64,000 nt of DNA, taken from Silene latifolia (taxonomy: Eukaryota > Streptophyta > Magnoliopsida > Caryophyllales > Caryophyllaceae). A model generated the notes under the pieces. The model was not told where the DNA came from and searched no databases. It saw only the letters and a list, made by a program, of their open reading frames with translations. Of the stretch, positions 43,202-55,784 are shown in pieces; positions within the stretch are counted from its first letter, which is position 1; the number at the start of each line of letters is the position of its first letter. Both the position numbers and the translations under genes were made by a program. The stretch covers positions 23,872,152-23,936,151 of the forward strand of contig NC_133536.1 of assembly GCF_048544455.1 (NCBI RefSeq). The letters are read 5' to 3'.

Positions 43202-45696
43202 TGTGGACATGGCCCACCTGCAAGCCCACTTCGATCTGTGGACATACAACGGTCTTTTGAAAGCCACGCTCGGCGGCGTAAAAATGCTTTCGACCGGATC
43301 GTTTTAGATCGGTCGGTTTCGTCTCGGTAAGGGCCTCGAAACGATTAGAGATGTTCGGAGTCGCCACCAAGCATTTGTGGGATGCTTGGAACCCGTCCGA
43401 ATCCACTTTATACCTCGGTCAAACAAAGCACAAAGCAGGGTTTGACATAGGTACTAAAGATAAGGAATCGTCCCTCTTTAGCATCCTATCTCTAGAATGA
43501 CTCTCGTACGCCCTGGATATGGCCGTCCACTATCCAAAGTTTCTGAGTAAGAGGTGAAGGTACGTATTGGGAAGCCCTTTAATCAGACACCCAATCCCGC
43601 CCGCGGTAGCGGCCTCTACTGATCGATCTTGGTTGGTTTGAATGCAAAAGTTGATAAAACGGTTTAAATGCATGAATGCGCATCCAATAATTTAAACCTA
43701 ACATGTGAGAGCTTTATAAGTCGGTTGATTTAATCCAAGTATCAAGTATAAGATGTCGAGTTGGATTAATAGTTGATTTGCATGCAAGACGAAAATTAAA
43801 CATCCATTTACCGTATTAGGTTTATGGTGCATAACGCGATCCATTTGTCTTAGTAAGGCATTTTGTAAATATGATTTTTGAATGAGTGAATTAGTCGTCT
43901 GATCCGTCCTATATCCGGGTTAACCGGAGTCGGGATCGTCCTGGACTAATGCTGGAAAAGGAACAGGCCCTGTGCCAGGCGACCACATGAGGCGCGAGCA
44001 TGCCGGCGGTGTAAAGGGGCCTCCCCTGGTTTTGAAAATGAGAAAGAAAAGGCCTGTTTAGGCGCGGGTTAGTCGACGGTTATATGCCGTGTTCTGACCA
44101 TTTGAAAAACGTTTATAAAACGCATTGAAAAATGGGTATTTGACCCGATTTGGTTTGAAAGGGTCGTTTAGACCGTATTTGTTGATTTAAAGAACGGGAC
44201 TTGAATAATCGTCATTATTTTGATGATATTCGGTGTCGGGTTCGACTTGACATGGATAGTTTTGAGAATGATTATGAACTTAATTGTTTTAAGTTCATTT
44301 GAATATAATTAGTCGATACTCATCATCGTACCCGGGTTAAAATCCGGCATGGTATGTAGAACCAAGGATGACTTTGTGTTGGTGACTAATATGCTTGTTT
44401 TGAAAATGTAAAGAAATGATGAAAGGCTTTAAAATACCTCCCAAAATGTAAAGAAATGAAATAAAAGGCTTTAAATACCTTTTAAATGTTATTAACCAAA
44501 TATTATCACCGAAACACGGATTTAACCGTCATGGTATAAGAAACCAAGGGTGAAAAATGTTTTATGGTTAAAAACAAATAAAATAAAGTAACCAAAGGTT
44601 TGAAAATATTTGAAATGGTAAAACCGATTACAAATATGAAAATGGATTAAAGGGGAAAGACGAGAACAACCACGGTTGATTTCTGACCTGGGCACCCCAT
44701 TGAGGCGCGAGCCTATGTGCAGAATAAGGGGCTTTTCCCTCAGGCCAAAACACAGTTTTGGCTCGTCTATCCCATGTTTTGGATCGTGTTATGCATGTTT
44801 TAGCATGTTATAGTCATAAGACAAGTAAAGACATGATAAAAGAAGGATTTTTACACCCTCATACTTACATGTTTGGTTATGGCGAGAAACCGACGTAAGT
44901 GTAACAACTCGTTTGGTCGGAAAAGACTCGGTTTAAAACCGTTTTGATAAGTAAAAAGTATGTTTTGTTAAGATTAGTGATGGTGTAGTGGTCGAAATGG
45001 TCAGTCAAGTGATTTAATGCACGATAACGGTACCAAAAAATGTGTAAGCCTTGTGTTTACGATCGGTAGGTCGTAAATACGCGTCGGATTGTGACTTAAG
45101 AAGTCGAGTCGAGAATTTTAAGGGAGAAAAGAGGGGGCGGACACTCGCGTAACTTCTCAAATGGGGGCATTTGAGGGGTATTTATAGGAAAATAAGTGGT
45201 TGTGCGAGTTTTGAATGACGTGGCCACCTGGGCTGCTAAAAAAGGCGCGAGCCACGTCGCGGGTCTTCGAGTTGTCTTGTCGCTTTCACACAAACGCAAT
45301 CATGATTTGTTCTATCCTAGAATTTGTAGTCACATGTTTGGTACTTGACCATTCATGAATCCGGGAAATATTAGTATAGAAGGTTTGAAATGGTTTGTTT
45401 TTTGTGGTTGACTCGGTTTGACTCGTTGTTGGAGTCGGGATTTAAATTTTTGAGTCGGTTTTTGGTCCGGTGTCGGTTTTGACTCTAGTTAGTGTCATTG
45501 CGACCCCGTCGTCGTTCATTAAACACTCCAGGTACTTTTAAAAAGTTTTGAAATGTTTTATTTTCGAAATTGTTTTAAGTTTTCCGACGTAAAGTTGTAC
45601 ACAAGCTGTCGATCAAACGCCGTGATTCCAAAGGACGTTATAGTCCGATAATCATCGGATGTTTGTTGGAGTCTCAGCAGATACTGGGTATCTACA
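43202..45696 (-). repeat. 3' LTR of the large Tat element
   Basis: 2495 bp. On the minus strand it starts TGTAGATACCCAGTATCTGC and ends GGCCATGTCCACA, i.e. TG...CA. The second LTR is not in the window, so boundaries rest on the polypurine tract and terminal bases. It contains at least four GGCGCG(A/G)G modules (near 43990, 44063, 44703 and 45243). Confidence 0.7.
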
Positions 45697-45715
45697 GAGC
45701 CCCCACTTTGACTGA
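45697..45715 (-). promoter_or_regulatory. Polypurine tract of the large Tat element
   Basis: Reverse complement reads CAGTCAAAGTGGGGGCTC directly before the LTR start TGTAGATACC. GTGGGGGC-type tracts are standard in this lineage. Confidence 0.7.
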
Positions 45716-45949
45716 GGCTTGGAAAAGGCGAAAGTCAAAGTAGAGCCCCCAGGTCAATCGAAGATTACAACCTGGAGACCCAAGCGACGTCGAGGCGGCT
45801 CGAAAGGATTCGGGCCAAGGACCTGCCGTCGGGAAGGGCGACGCCAAGGCGACTCGAGGGTACGAGCCAAGGACCTGTCGTCGGGAACAGTTTAAAGTCC
45901 GTCGACTGTCCGTGCGGGTCGTTTAAAGTCCGTTAGACTACGTACAAAG

Positions 45950-46480
45950 GCTCGCCAGCCATAGGAAGGAGTCATACCTGAGGCATCTTCGGACACGTCC
46001 TTGCACGTTTGCGGACAAAGGCTCGCCCGCTCTGGTGCGTACATGAGGAGGGCTCGCCAGCCGCGATGCGTAGTAAGGCTCGCCAGCCATGGTGCGTATA
46101 TGAGGAGGGCTCGCCAGCCGCGATGCGTAGTAAGGCTCGCCAGCCATGGTGTGTAGTAAGGCTCGCCAGCCACGATGCGTAGTAAGGCTCGCCAGCCATG
46201 GGCGTATATGAGGAGGGCTCGCCAGCCGCGATGCGTAGTAAGGCTCGCCAGCCATGGGCGTATATGAGGAGGGCTCGCCAGCCGCGATGCGTAGTAAGGC
46301 TCGCCAGCCATGGGCGTATATGAGGAGGGCTCGCCAGCCGCGATGCGTTGTAAGGCTCGCCAGCCATGGTGCGTATATGAGGAGGGCTCGCCAGACGCGA
46401 TGCATTGTAAGGCTCGCCAGCCACGATGCGTAGTAAGGCTCGCCAGCCATGATGCGTAGTAAGGCTCGCCAGCCATGGTA
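45950..46480. repeat. Tandem repeat block 1, 26-30 bp units in about 56-bp dimers
   Basis: About seventeen units begin GGCTCGCCAGCC and alternate between endings like GCGATGCGTAGTAA and ATGGGCGTATATGAGGA, giving a higher-order dimer of about 56 bases. All minus-strand frames stay open through the array only because the unit lacks stops; the predicted Leu/Ala/Ser/Trp-rich peptides are not considered proteins. Confidence 0.9.
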
Positions 46481-46559
46481 CGGTCGGCTAATTGACCGTG
46501 AGAATAACCGCGTCGGATGGGCTTGTTTTGAAAGTAGCGGACTCATGATGCCGCCGTGA

Positions 46560-47345
46560 AAATAGTGAATTCGAATTTTCACTACTGTTGTTTTTGAAAA
46601 AAGCGGGTTCTGCGAGGAAGCTCCCTGTTGACATTTGAAGGAATAGTGAATTTGGAATCTTCACCATTCGTTTTTGAATTTGAAGTGGCGGTTTTAATCG
46701 CCGTCTGTTTGAATTTTTTGAAGGAAATAGCAAATTTTAAATTTCGCTATTACGACTGAGGTGACGGTTTATGTGCCGCCGTTGACATGTGAAGGAAATA
46801 GTGAATTTGGAATCTTCACTATTATTTTGAAGTGACGGTTTATGTTGCCGCCGTTGACATGTGAAGGAAATAGTGAATTTGGAATCTTCACTATTATTTT
46901 GAAGTGATGGTTTATGTTGCCGCCGTTGACATGTGTGGTGAAAACAGTGGAATTTAATTTCCAACTATTATTTTGAAAATGACGGTTTTAATTACCGGCG
47001 TTTGAATTTTGAGGAAATAGTGAATTTTGAATCTTCACTATTATTCTTGAAATCGAAAATTGAAGAAATAGTGAATTTTGAATTTTCCACTATTATTTTG
47101 TTTTTGAAATTGACGGTTTTAATCGCCGTCATTGTAATTTGAAAAAATAGTGAATTTTTGAATTTTTCACTATTATTTTGTTTTTGAAATTGACGGTTTT
47201 GATCGCCGTCATTGTAATTTGAAGAAATAGTGAATTTTTGAATTTTTCACTATTATTTTGTTTCTGAAATTGGCGGTTTTGATCGCCGTTTGTTTTGAAA
47301 TTTTTTTGAAGGAAAATAGTGAATTTTGATTTCACCATTTGTTTT
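46560..47345. repeat. Tandem repeat block 2, degenerate GAAATAGTGAATTT units
   Basis: Units of about 55-110 bases share GGAAATAGTGAATTTTGAAT, TTCACTATTATTTTG and TGACGGTTTTAATCGCCGTC. Each unit contains a small internal inverted repeat (AATAGTGAA/TTCACTATT). Copies become more divergent toward 47345. No coding sequence. Confidence 0.85.
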
Positions 47346-47623
47346 TGTATTTGCAAAATGACGGTCCTTAATATCGTCATTGAAAAGTTGAAGTTTATTA
47401 CGGGAAATTGGGCAAAAGCCCAAAATTCGCTGAAAGAGCAAGGGAAGGCCTGATTTAGGCGCGAGCTACCTGGCAAACCAAGGGAGCTTCCCTATTTTTC
47501 TGTAAAAGACGCGAGGATGGTCCGCATACCATTCCTTCATTTCGTCTTCAACCTTCGACATAAACACACCAAAAACCGCCATTGAAGGTCTCTAGCTTGC
47601 TTCCATTCGTGCTATCATCAACA
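47346..47623 (+). promoter_or_regulatory. Putative promoter region of the plant-mobile-domain gene
   Basis: Contains the module AGGCGCGAGCTACCTGGC followed by CTTCCCTATTTTTCTG and GACGCG (47450-47515), closely matching the stretch before the second antisense gene at 59708-59765. A C/A-rich leader with CATAAACACACC precedes ATG 47624. No convincing TATA box was found. Confidence 0.4.
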
Positions 47624-49618
47624 ATGTCATCTCAAGGTATGTATTCCCTCTTGAATCCATTTGAATTTGTTGGTCTTTTTGATAGATTGAATTAGGGCGA
47701 AAATTTTACCCTAGAAAATCAATTTGGGCGTTTTTGATTGAGCCCATTTTAAGTGAAATTGATGATTGCATTAGGTTAGAAACCTGTTTAGGAGTATAGG
47801 GGTGCTTTTAGTTTGCATTTTGGTCCCCGTTCCCGCTCCCCATGTTCGAAAAACGTGAGTAAGGTGGAGAAACCGTCTCATCTCATAATGCCAAGTTTAT
47901 TTGCTTGGGTAGTGGGTCCCACTAGGTTGCATTGTAGTCGGGAAAGACCGTATTTGCCATTATGGACCTTTGTTGGGTATTGTGGGCAAAATTGGAGTTT
48001 TTTGCCTTTTGTGACAGTCTTATGTCTGACAAAATAAGCGCCTATTTGGGCTTGAATTGAGTCAGCTTGCCATGAAATGGACCTTATTGGTAGTTTAGGT
48101 CGCCCTGAGGCGTGATAAAATCACGTTTGCCTTTTTGCGGTCGTTTTTTGAATTTTTGACCGGTTTGTGCTCAAATTGGCGTAGAAATTGCCTTTTTGAG
48201 CTGTAGAGAAAATACCCCATTGTATAGGGAATGTATTTTGGTTTGTTGGCGGACCTTGTACGGGTCTTGGGGTGCCGTTTTTTTTGTTGTGGTTGTTTTG
48301 ACTCGTCTTTTGCTTGAAAAGAAGGGCGAATCGTTTTTTTGCGTTTTTTGTGAATTGTTTGGTTGGGTTTGGGCGGGATTGCTCTTGTTCTGTTTTGCAG
48401 GGTTTTTTTTGGATTTGTCCATTTTACGCCGTCATAATGCCGAAATTTCGGCTGGCGTTCTTTGTTTGCAGGAGAGTGTTCGGGACAGGCTGGGTCCCTT
48501 GCAGCGACTTTTGAGGAGTTGTTCGGGACGGGGCCGGTTAGCACTCCGGTTAGTGTACCCGCCGCGGTAGTGGACGATGCTTCCGAGGAGGAGGGACCCC
48601 CTGCGGAGACTGTTGGGGCTGAGAGGGCCGTTGAGGAGCGCGAGGGGCCCGTTGTTGGGGCTACCGGCGCTGGGCGAGCTCAGACTGGGTCTGAGGGTGG
48701 TACCTCCGGGAAGAGGGTTTCTACGAGGAGACAGACTCCTCGGCCGACCAGACGGACGTTACAGAACGTCGTTAGGGTCGTTGAGTGGCCTTCCATCCGT
48801 CACGTTGAGTCTCGTGGTCATAAGAGACGGAGGGCGGAGACAGTTGAGGACGACGCTGACGTCGCGAGTTAGGACGCTAGACGGGCTACAGCCCCGCGGG
48901 GGCTGAACCTGCGGGCGACGCTTGCTTGGGCCGAGGGTTTCGACGGTAGCCAGTTGTTGCTTCGACTGGACAGACACTTCTCCTACCGTGCTCACGAGGG
49001 CTTGGTGAGTCGTGTCCCTTGATTGAACTTTCGTCACTTTTGAAGTGTCAGACCTGAATAGGCGTTCTGACGTTGTTTGCTTTTGATTTCAGGAGATCGG
49101 CACCATGAGGACTTTCTCGGGCTCACTACCTGCTTGGGCCTTTACGACGTTCTCCGAGCCGGGACGAGGGCGTTGATAGAGAGGTCGGCTTTTGGGCCGT
49201 TGGTGGCCGCTTGGCGGGATATTCACAAGTCTTCGATTAGGTCGAACCTGTGTCTGACCCATGCCATGTTGGATCGGTACTGGGATACGACGTCGTCGTT
49301 CCACATGGAGTTCGGGGAGGTCGGTGTGACCTTAGAGGATTTCGCCATGATATCCGGCCTCCCTTGTGGCGAGACGCCTGTTGAGTTTACCGAGACGCCG
49401 GAGAGAGTGTCTTCTCCTGCGGTTACTCATCTGATCGGTACTGCTTTGCCGGAGCCTTCTGACGCGCAGGAGGCGAGGTTGTGGTTGTGGTACTTCTTGG
49501 GTGCCACGTACTTTGGTGACAACGGCGAGCGCTTGTCGACCAAAGTGCTTCCCCTCCTTGCTGACTTAGACACTTTGGGTCAGTTTGACCGGGTTACGCC
49601 GGCCTTGGTGAGTTTTAC

Positions 49619-51032
49619 TGTAATACTACGGTTTTATGAGTCTTTGGGTACTCTATCGAGTGGGGCTTACTCTGTCGAGTAAGTATGTTTTTATACGAAA
49701 CAATAGTCTGTCTGATGGGTACTCGATCGAGTAAGTGTGGCACTCGATCGAGTAAGGGGCACTCGATCGAGTAAGTGAGTCTTACGGGTTATTTTTGTCG
49801 GGTTTTGATAGTAACGCGAGAAGGATATAAAATCATCTTTCGTCAGTTTCTCTTTATTTTACCCTTTTCTAATTTCTTAAAGAGTGAAAACATGTTACGT
49901 TACTCTCCTACTTCGCATTGCTATCAAATCCTAAGGGCTAGAGTCATCGGATCGTTGTGTTCTTTACGCCGTTGAGACCGTCGTGTTGTGGGTAAGGTCC
50001 TAATACAGTTTTTATGTTGTTTCATTGATTTTGGTTGAAACCTTAATTGGGTAAATTGGAGGTTTTGGGAGTATTGTGTTTATTAGATTGTGATTGTATG
50101 ATTGTATGTTTGATAGGAAGTGATTTCATTGAAGAACGATTTTGATTAGCTGATTGTGACGATCTTGGCGATTGCTATTCCAGGTAGGGTTTCCCTACTC
50201 AGTATTAATTACATGATGTGTGTGGTGATTGTGCTGTAGTTAGTGATTGTTGATTGATTCAGACGGTTATGAATTCATATCGTTTATTGTTTCAGACGGT
50301 TGTTGATGTTGTATTGTGATTACTGTTTATCTGTCTGCGTTCTTCGGGGTGCGTCCCTGGCTGAGTGGAGTCACTTGAGGGAGGGGCTTCACGCCCTTGA
50401 TTCGCCTTCTGTGGAACCCGCCACAGAAGGGATGTGCACATTAAGGAACATGGGTTTATCGCTCGATGAGATGAGCGGGGCTTAGGTGGGAACTGTTGCG
50501 GTCCCCCACTGGCGGTGTGGAGTATCTGTTGCGATGGGTACTCTGGCAGGACTACACACTTTAGTGTGTAGTTAGTTGTGGGGAGATTGATGATGGAGAT
50601 TGGGGATTGATGTGTTGATTGAGCTGTTTGGCATTTGCTTCATATTGGTTTGTATCGTGTAATTAGTACTGACCTCGTTTAAATGTTTTAAAAACTGCGG
50701 TGATCCATTCGGGGATGGTGAGCAGTTATTGAGCAGGTTTGATACGATGCATATGGGCTAGCTGGGATGAGTCATCACTTGCAGTTAGAAGAGTCTTCCG
50801 CTGTGTCAGACGATGTCCTTTAGTTGTTCAGTTTTATTAGTAGACAGTTTTGGGTTGGTTGTATTTCTTTTGACAAATTTGGTTTGAGATATGTAATCAC
50901 TTAAATTATATTTACTTTTAAAGTACGTTTCTTTATTGTCTTATGATTATCATTGCCTCGGATAACCGAGATGGTAGCACTTTCATGCCTTAAGTGGTCT
51001 TGGTAAGGCACTTGGAGTATGGGGGTGTTACA
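49619..51032 (+). repeat. 5' LTR of element B
   Basis: 1414 bp, close to 55785-57220. It contains three ACTCGATCGAGT palindromes, one fewer than the right LTR, which has an extra GTAAGTTACTTACTCGATCGA-type unit near 55940. Blocks GGAACCCGCCACAGAAGG and GATCCATTCGGGGATGGTGA are shared with element A LTRs. Confidence 0.92.
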
Positions 51033-54000
51033 AAGTGGTATCAGAGCGACAATCCTGAAACCTGTAAACAATGAACCTAATGAACATAGGGAGTCAAACT
51101 AAAATAAACCCGGGGTAGAAGTTGTAGGACCTAATGCAAAGATTTGGGAGACGTCCTAAAGTCGCGAACTCGCCCTACAATTTTGAACCGGTCACCATGG
51201 GATATGAGTCGGGATCGCTATGTGTTTATCTTGTGAATTGTGTACCTATATAGTAATGTGTGACATGAATCAGTGGATGTATGTATGTGGAGAATGGGAA
51301 TGTGTAGAGAAAGATGGTGATGATGTGATTTTGTATGTTGTTGGTTGAAAGCATGTTGCATGATAGTTGGTTTACATGTTGGTTGGTATCGTTGGAAAAG
51401 TATATGAGAATGATGAATGATGTGGTGCAAAAAGGGGAGTAGTTCATATATGAGAATATGTGATGAATAATAATGTCGCAGGATGGATGGTTTATAATGT
51501 GGCATAATAGTAACATGTAAATAGGAATGTTGTGTCGTATACGTATATTTTGTTTGTGTAAAGTTGTATAATAAGTTTATGTACTTGTCCACTATTGTTC
51601 ATACGTACATGTTGTATGAAGTGTGTAGTTGTAATGAATGAATTGGTTGGAAAAGATTAAGTAAGTAATTGAATAAGAATATGAAATTCATGTGTGGAAC
51701 ATGTTTATGTGGGTAGTGAATTTTATAATGTTGTTATGCTAGTAACATGTGAATAGGGGACTTGATGTCATATACTTGTGATTTTGTTTACGTAAAGTTA
51801 TAGAATAAAAACATGCGGGTAATATATGATGGGTAAGTTGGATGATATATGTGCATTGAGTTTTTTGTTGCTTGACTTTTGAAGATAGTTAATGTGGTTA
51901 GGGATACTGATTTTATGAGTATTGAGTTGTTTTTGTCTACCTTGTTGTTGTTTAAGTGTTTGAAAGAGAAAATCAAATAGTTATTTTGTCCGATTACAAC
52001 AAAGTTGTCTTTAAAATATTATAACTTGAGATGCATAAATGATTTTAATGTGATTCCAATTGGAGGTGATAGCTTGTTCTTTTACGATTCTAACGATAGG
52101 TCACACGCCCAAAGCGACCAAGAAACGAGTGAGTTATGACCGTTTTACGAAAATTGGACAGTGCTGAGAAATGCGTAGGGTACTCGATCGAGTGGCCCTT
52201 ACTCGATCGAGTGCACCTCTTGTTACTCGATCGAGTAACCCTTACTCGATCGAGTAGCCCTGGTAATTTGTTTTACGTGCTTCTGACCTTCACCTACTCG
52301 ATCGAGTAAGTCACTTACTCGATCGAGTGGCCTGTAGTCGATCTAGTGACCCCTGTTTTGGGTCATATGCTTATCTTTTGACTTCGTTGCCTATTATGTT
52401 TAATTCAAAGGTGTTCTTTTGCTTCCTTGTGCATTGCTTTACATGCGTATCGGTCTTGATGCGTAAGTTACCCAATCTTATGATGTATGGAGTGGCACCT
52501 GTGGTGAGTATGAGTTCGGTGGGGAGGACATGAGTTATATGCAGTTGTGATAGATAGTGGAAAAAGAAAAGGAAGATTGGTAAGGCTTAATTGAGGCATA
52601 TAACCTGTTTTGGGCGATGAGATGAGTGACATGTTTGTGTGTTGAGTAATGTAAAAGTAAGTGAATGTGGGCAAGGCATGATGTAAGTCTAAGGAACGTG
52701 AGAATGAAAAGATTGAAAGGAAGGACATGGATAGTGGCAACTTGAGATGTCTAAAGAATTATGGAGGGAGATGGTTAGGAATCGTGTGGGTTAAGAGTAT
52801 ATGTAGGAAAAAGGTCGTTTAGAGGGATTGAGAAGAGTGGTATATAGTGAACTTAGTGGAGACATGGCGCGACGTGGATGTGTAGATAGTGAGCGAGTTT
52901 GAGAATCTGTATTATCAAGAGGTGAAACTATTGTGTGATTTCCTTCAGCAAGTAACGGTATGAAATGAATTTTGGGATTCTGGAAAAAAAAAATGATTGG
53001 AGATCAGTGTGAGTGATAGCATGAGATGGTCTGGACTGATTGGTGATAAGTGTGAGTGATAGCATGATAGGAGAAGATCCATGGTAAGAAAGAGTGAGAT
53101 GATACTGATATGAAATAATGTGATTTGAGTTTTGGAACAATGAAAAGATAACTGGATTACTAGAAGGTTAGGTACAATGAATAAGGAGATGAGTTGTTAA
53201 TTGAGTTTGTCGGGTGTAAAAAGAAAAGAATAAGGGTAGTAAACTAGAAGAATGTTCACCGGAGTTATGTGATATAAAAGTAAGGAATCGTCGAGATGTG
53301 TGATATTATCATGAGGATGTTAGTTAATGGTTATATAGGAGTTTCAGGACAACATGATTAATAATGAGTTTCGAGGAATTAAGGGAGTAAGAAGTTGGTG
53401 GAGTATTTGCACGATACGAGATATTTGGTGGAGAGTTGAATGACAATACAATTAAGATAGTATTGGAAATAATGTTGAGGTAATTTTGTGGATGGGTTTG
53501 ATGTTTGTTAAGTAGGATGTTAACCAAAGATAGGAAAGAAACCGTGATGTTTAGAGATGAGTGTAAGAGGCTTGGTATCCGAAAGGGGGTAGTGTTGAGG
53601 TGTTGTCGCTAGTGGTTAAAAGTGATTATAAATAGGAAAGATGGTCAATCTAAAGTGGTTGATTTTGTAGAGACCCGATTGATGTGTATGGTTGTGAGGA
53701 AGTATAAATATGTGGTTATAGGAGGCGGATGCTAGTAGTTGAGTGTTAATGGTATGGTTATACTTGGCATGAGGTGATGGTTATGCGAATAGGGGAATAT
53801 GTTATGAGGGGCACATGAGTTAAGCTCGGGCGAGAGGTAACCTTTATCGGGTGGTAACTTACGTGATCAGGATTGACTAGTTGGATATCATTATGGGTCT
53901 AAGAGGTATATAAATGTTTGTGTGAGGTTCTGACCTCACGAGAAGTGGTATGGTGTGATAGTTATAAAGTTGTTATCTGAACGTTCTGTAATATATGTTG

Positions 54001-55784
54001 GATACGGTAAACTTAATAGAATGACGATCAAAAGTGATAGTTTGGGTGATCTGGCATGACTGGTTATACTTGTATGTGTATTTATAATGTATATTTATTC
54101 CGTGAAAAGGTATGGATGGTATTCATGAGATTCTTGTCTGTTTATTCCGTATAATATGTTGTGTTGTGATCTAGTAAAGCAGTTTGAATAAGTTTTATTG
54201 TTCGGAAAATTATACTGAGTCAGTGTTTATGGGAATTGTATGTAGTTGTGATGTCTATCGATGTGGTTATTGTGCTTCGGGTGGTGATCCGAGCACGGTA
54301 CTTAGAGTCGTGATGCGGGTATTTTCGCACTGCGGTGTGGCTCTTGGTGGCGGTGTTGCGATGCCGTCACCGGTTGTGGTGGAGTAGGCGAGATGCTTAT
54401 GATACGAGTTTTCGAAAGTACATACCAGTTATACATAGATTGTTGTTTTGTTTGCTGCTGTTCCTTGCGAGTTTTGGTTGAACATGTAGACTGTTGTTTT
54501 GTTTGTTGATGTTCCTTACCAGTTTCAGTTTGGGAATGAGGGTAGAGTATGATATAAAAGAGAGCTGCGTATGTTTTCGTTGTTGTCATGGTATAGTAAT
54601 ATTTTGTTGATGGGACACAGTTGTGAGAAGTTGTTATAGTAATTTTGATCTTGTTTTAAGATGAGGAATCGGTAGACATAGTCATGCCAAGTGATCTGTG
54701 GAACATGTGTTGTACTGATATGGACGCTGCAGGTGGTTCATAATCAGATTTTGGGACAGTGAGTGTAGGGTGTTTGGAATTAGTGTCATGTTAAGTCATG
54801 TATGAGTTTTGCGGTGATGAAAGAAAAGAACTTGAGGATCTAGAATGAGTGTACGTAACAAGTGTGAATCGTGAGTTATGCTTTTGACGATAGGAGTTTT
54901 ATATAGTTTATATAGAGAGGGTATGTCGTGTTGCGGTAATGTGGAAGAGTTGGAGTATTGGTTATGATAAGGATTTTATGGTATTGGTTAGATGGAGTGC
55001 AAAATAAATTGAGGTACGAGAGCTGTTTATGTAGAGAGCCTAGGATATAGGAATGGTGGTGTTTAGATTATAGGCGGTTATCTTTGACATGTGCTGGTGA
55101 TGAGGATAATGAGAAGATATAGCTAAGGATTTAGTATTAGTGAGTTACGAGGACGTAACATTTATCTTAAGAGCAGTAGGATGCGGCAAAGAGAGTTTGA
55201 TGGTTGTAGGGGTTGCAGTAGATTTGGAAGTTTGAGTCTTAATGGAGAATATAGGATGGATTTGTGTTGTGGTTGATTTTGTTAAAAAGGTCATGGTCGT
55301 GCTTGAAGTAGTTCGATGTTTAGGAATGGGAGAATATTTCGATAGTGTTGAGAGTTGGATGATGGTGTTTATGAGTTCGATAGTGTTCAGAGTTGGATGG
55401 TGATGTTATGAGTGTGAGTAAACTTCGAGGACGAAGTTCCTTTTAAGGGTGGTAGAATGTAACATTCCGTTTGATGTTTATGAGTATCTTAATATTGGAT
55501 TTTCTAGTGGATGATATGTTACGGAGCTAGCAGCGTTTGTGGACGGTAGTTGGTAATGTATGGAGTTGGTGTCGAGAGAGATATAATGTGGTGGATACGA
55601 TATCGTGAGTCATGTTGTGGAGGTAGACACAGTTGGTGGAGTTGGTGTTGGGAGTTCATGTTTTATAGGTTGGGGTTTTGTTTTAAGTTTTTAGTTGCGT
55701 TGTTGTGTTTTGATCGGGTTAGTATGTTTGTTTTTATGTATGGGTTGAACTTCGGGGACGAAGTTCTTTTTAAGGACGGAAGAC
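51033..55784 (+). other. Non-coding interior of element B
   Basis: A G/T-rich 4.75-kb stretch with no ORF above about 100 codons that resembles retroelement proteins. It carries a palindrome array at 52175-52345 (six perfect ACTCGATCGAGT cores). At 55427-55455 it has AACTTCGAGGACGAAGTTCC then GGTGGTAGAATGTAACATTCC, which looks like a second polypurine tract plus LTR start about 335 bases before the real one. Confidence 0.7.

Noticed and set aside
45892..46582. Three overlapping long minus-strand ORFs rich in Leu-Ala-Ser and Trp-Arg-Ala-Leu repeats
   Set aside because: All three frames are open because the tandem unit lacks stops on that strand; no homology and no start context.
48095..48570. 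Basic minus-strand ORF and a plus-strand ORF around 48.2 kb
   Set aside because: They fall in the first intron and exon 2 of the PMD gene, and the PMD frame explains the coding signal better.
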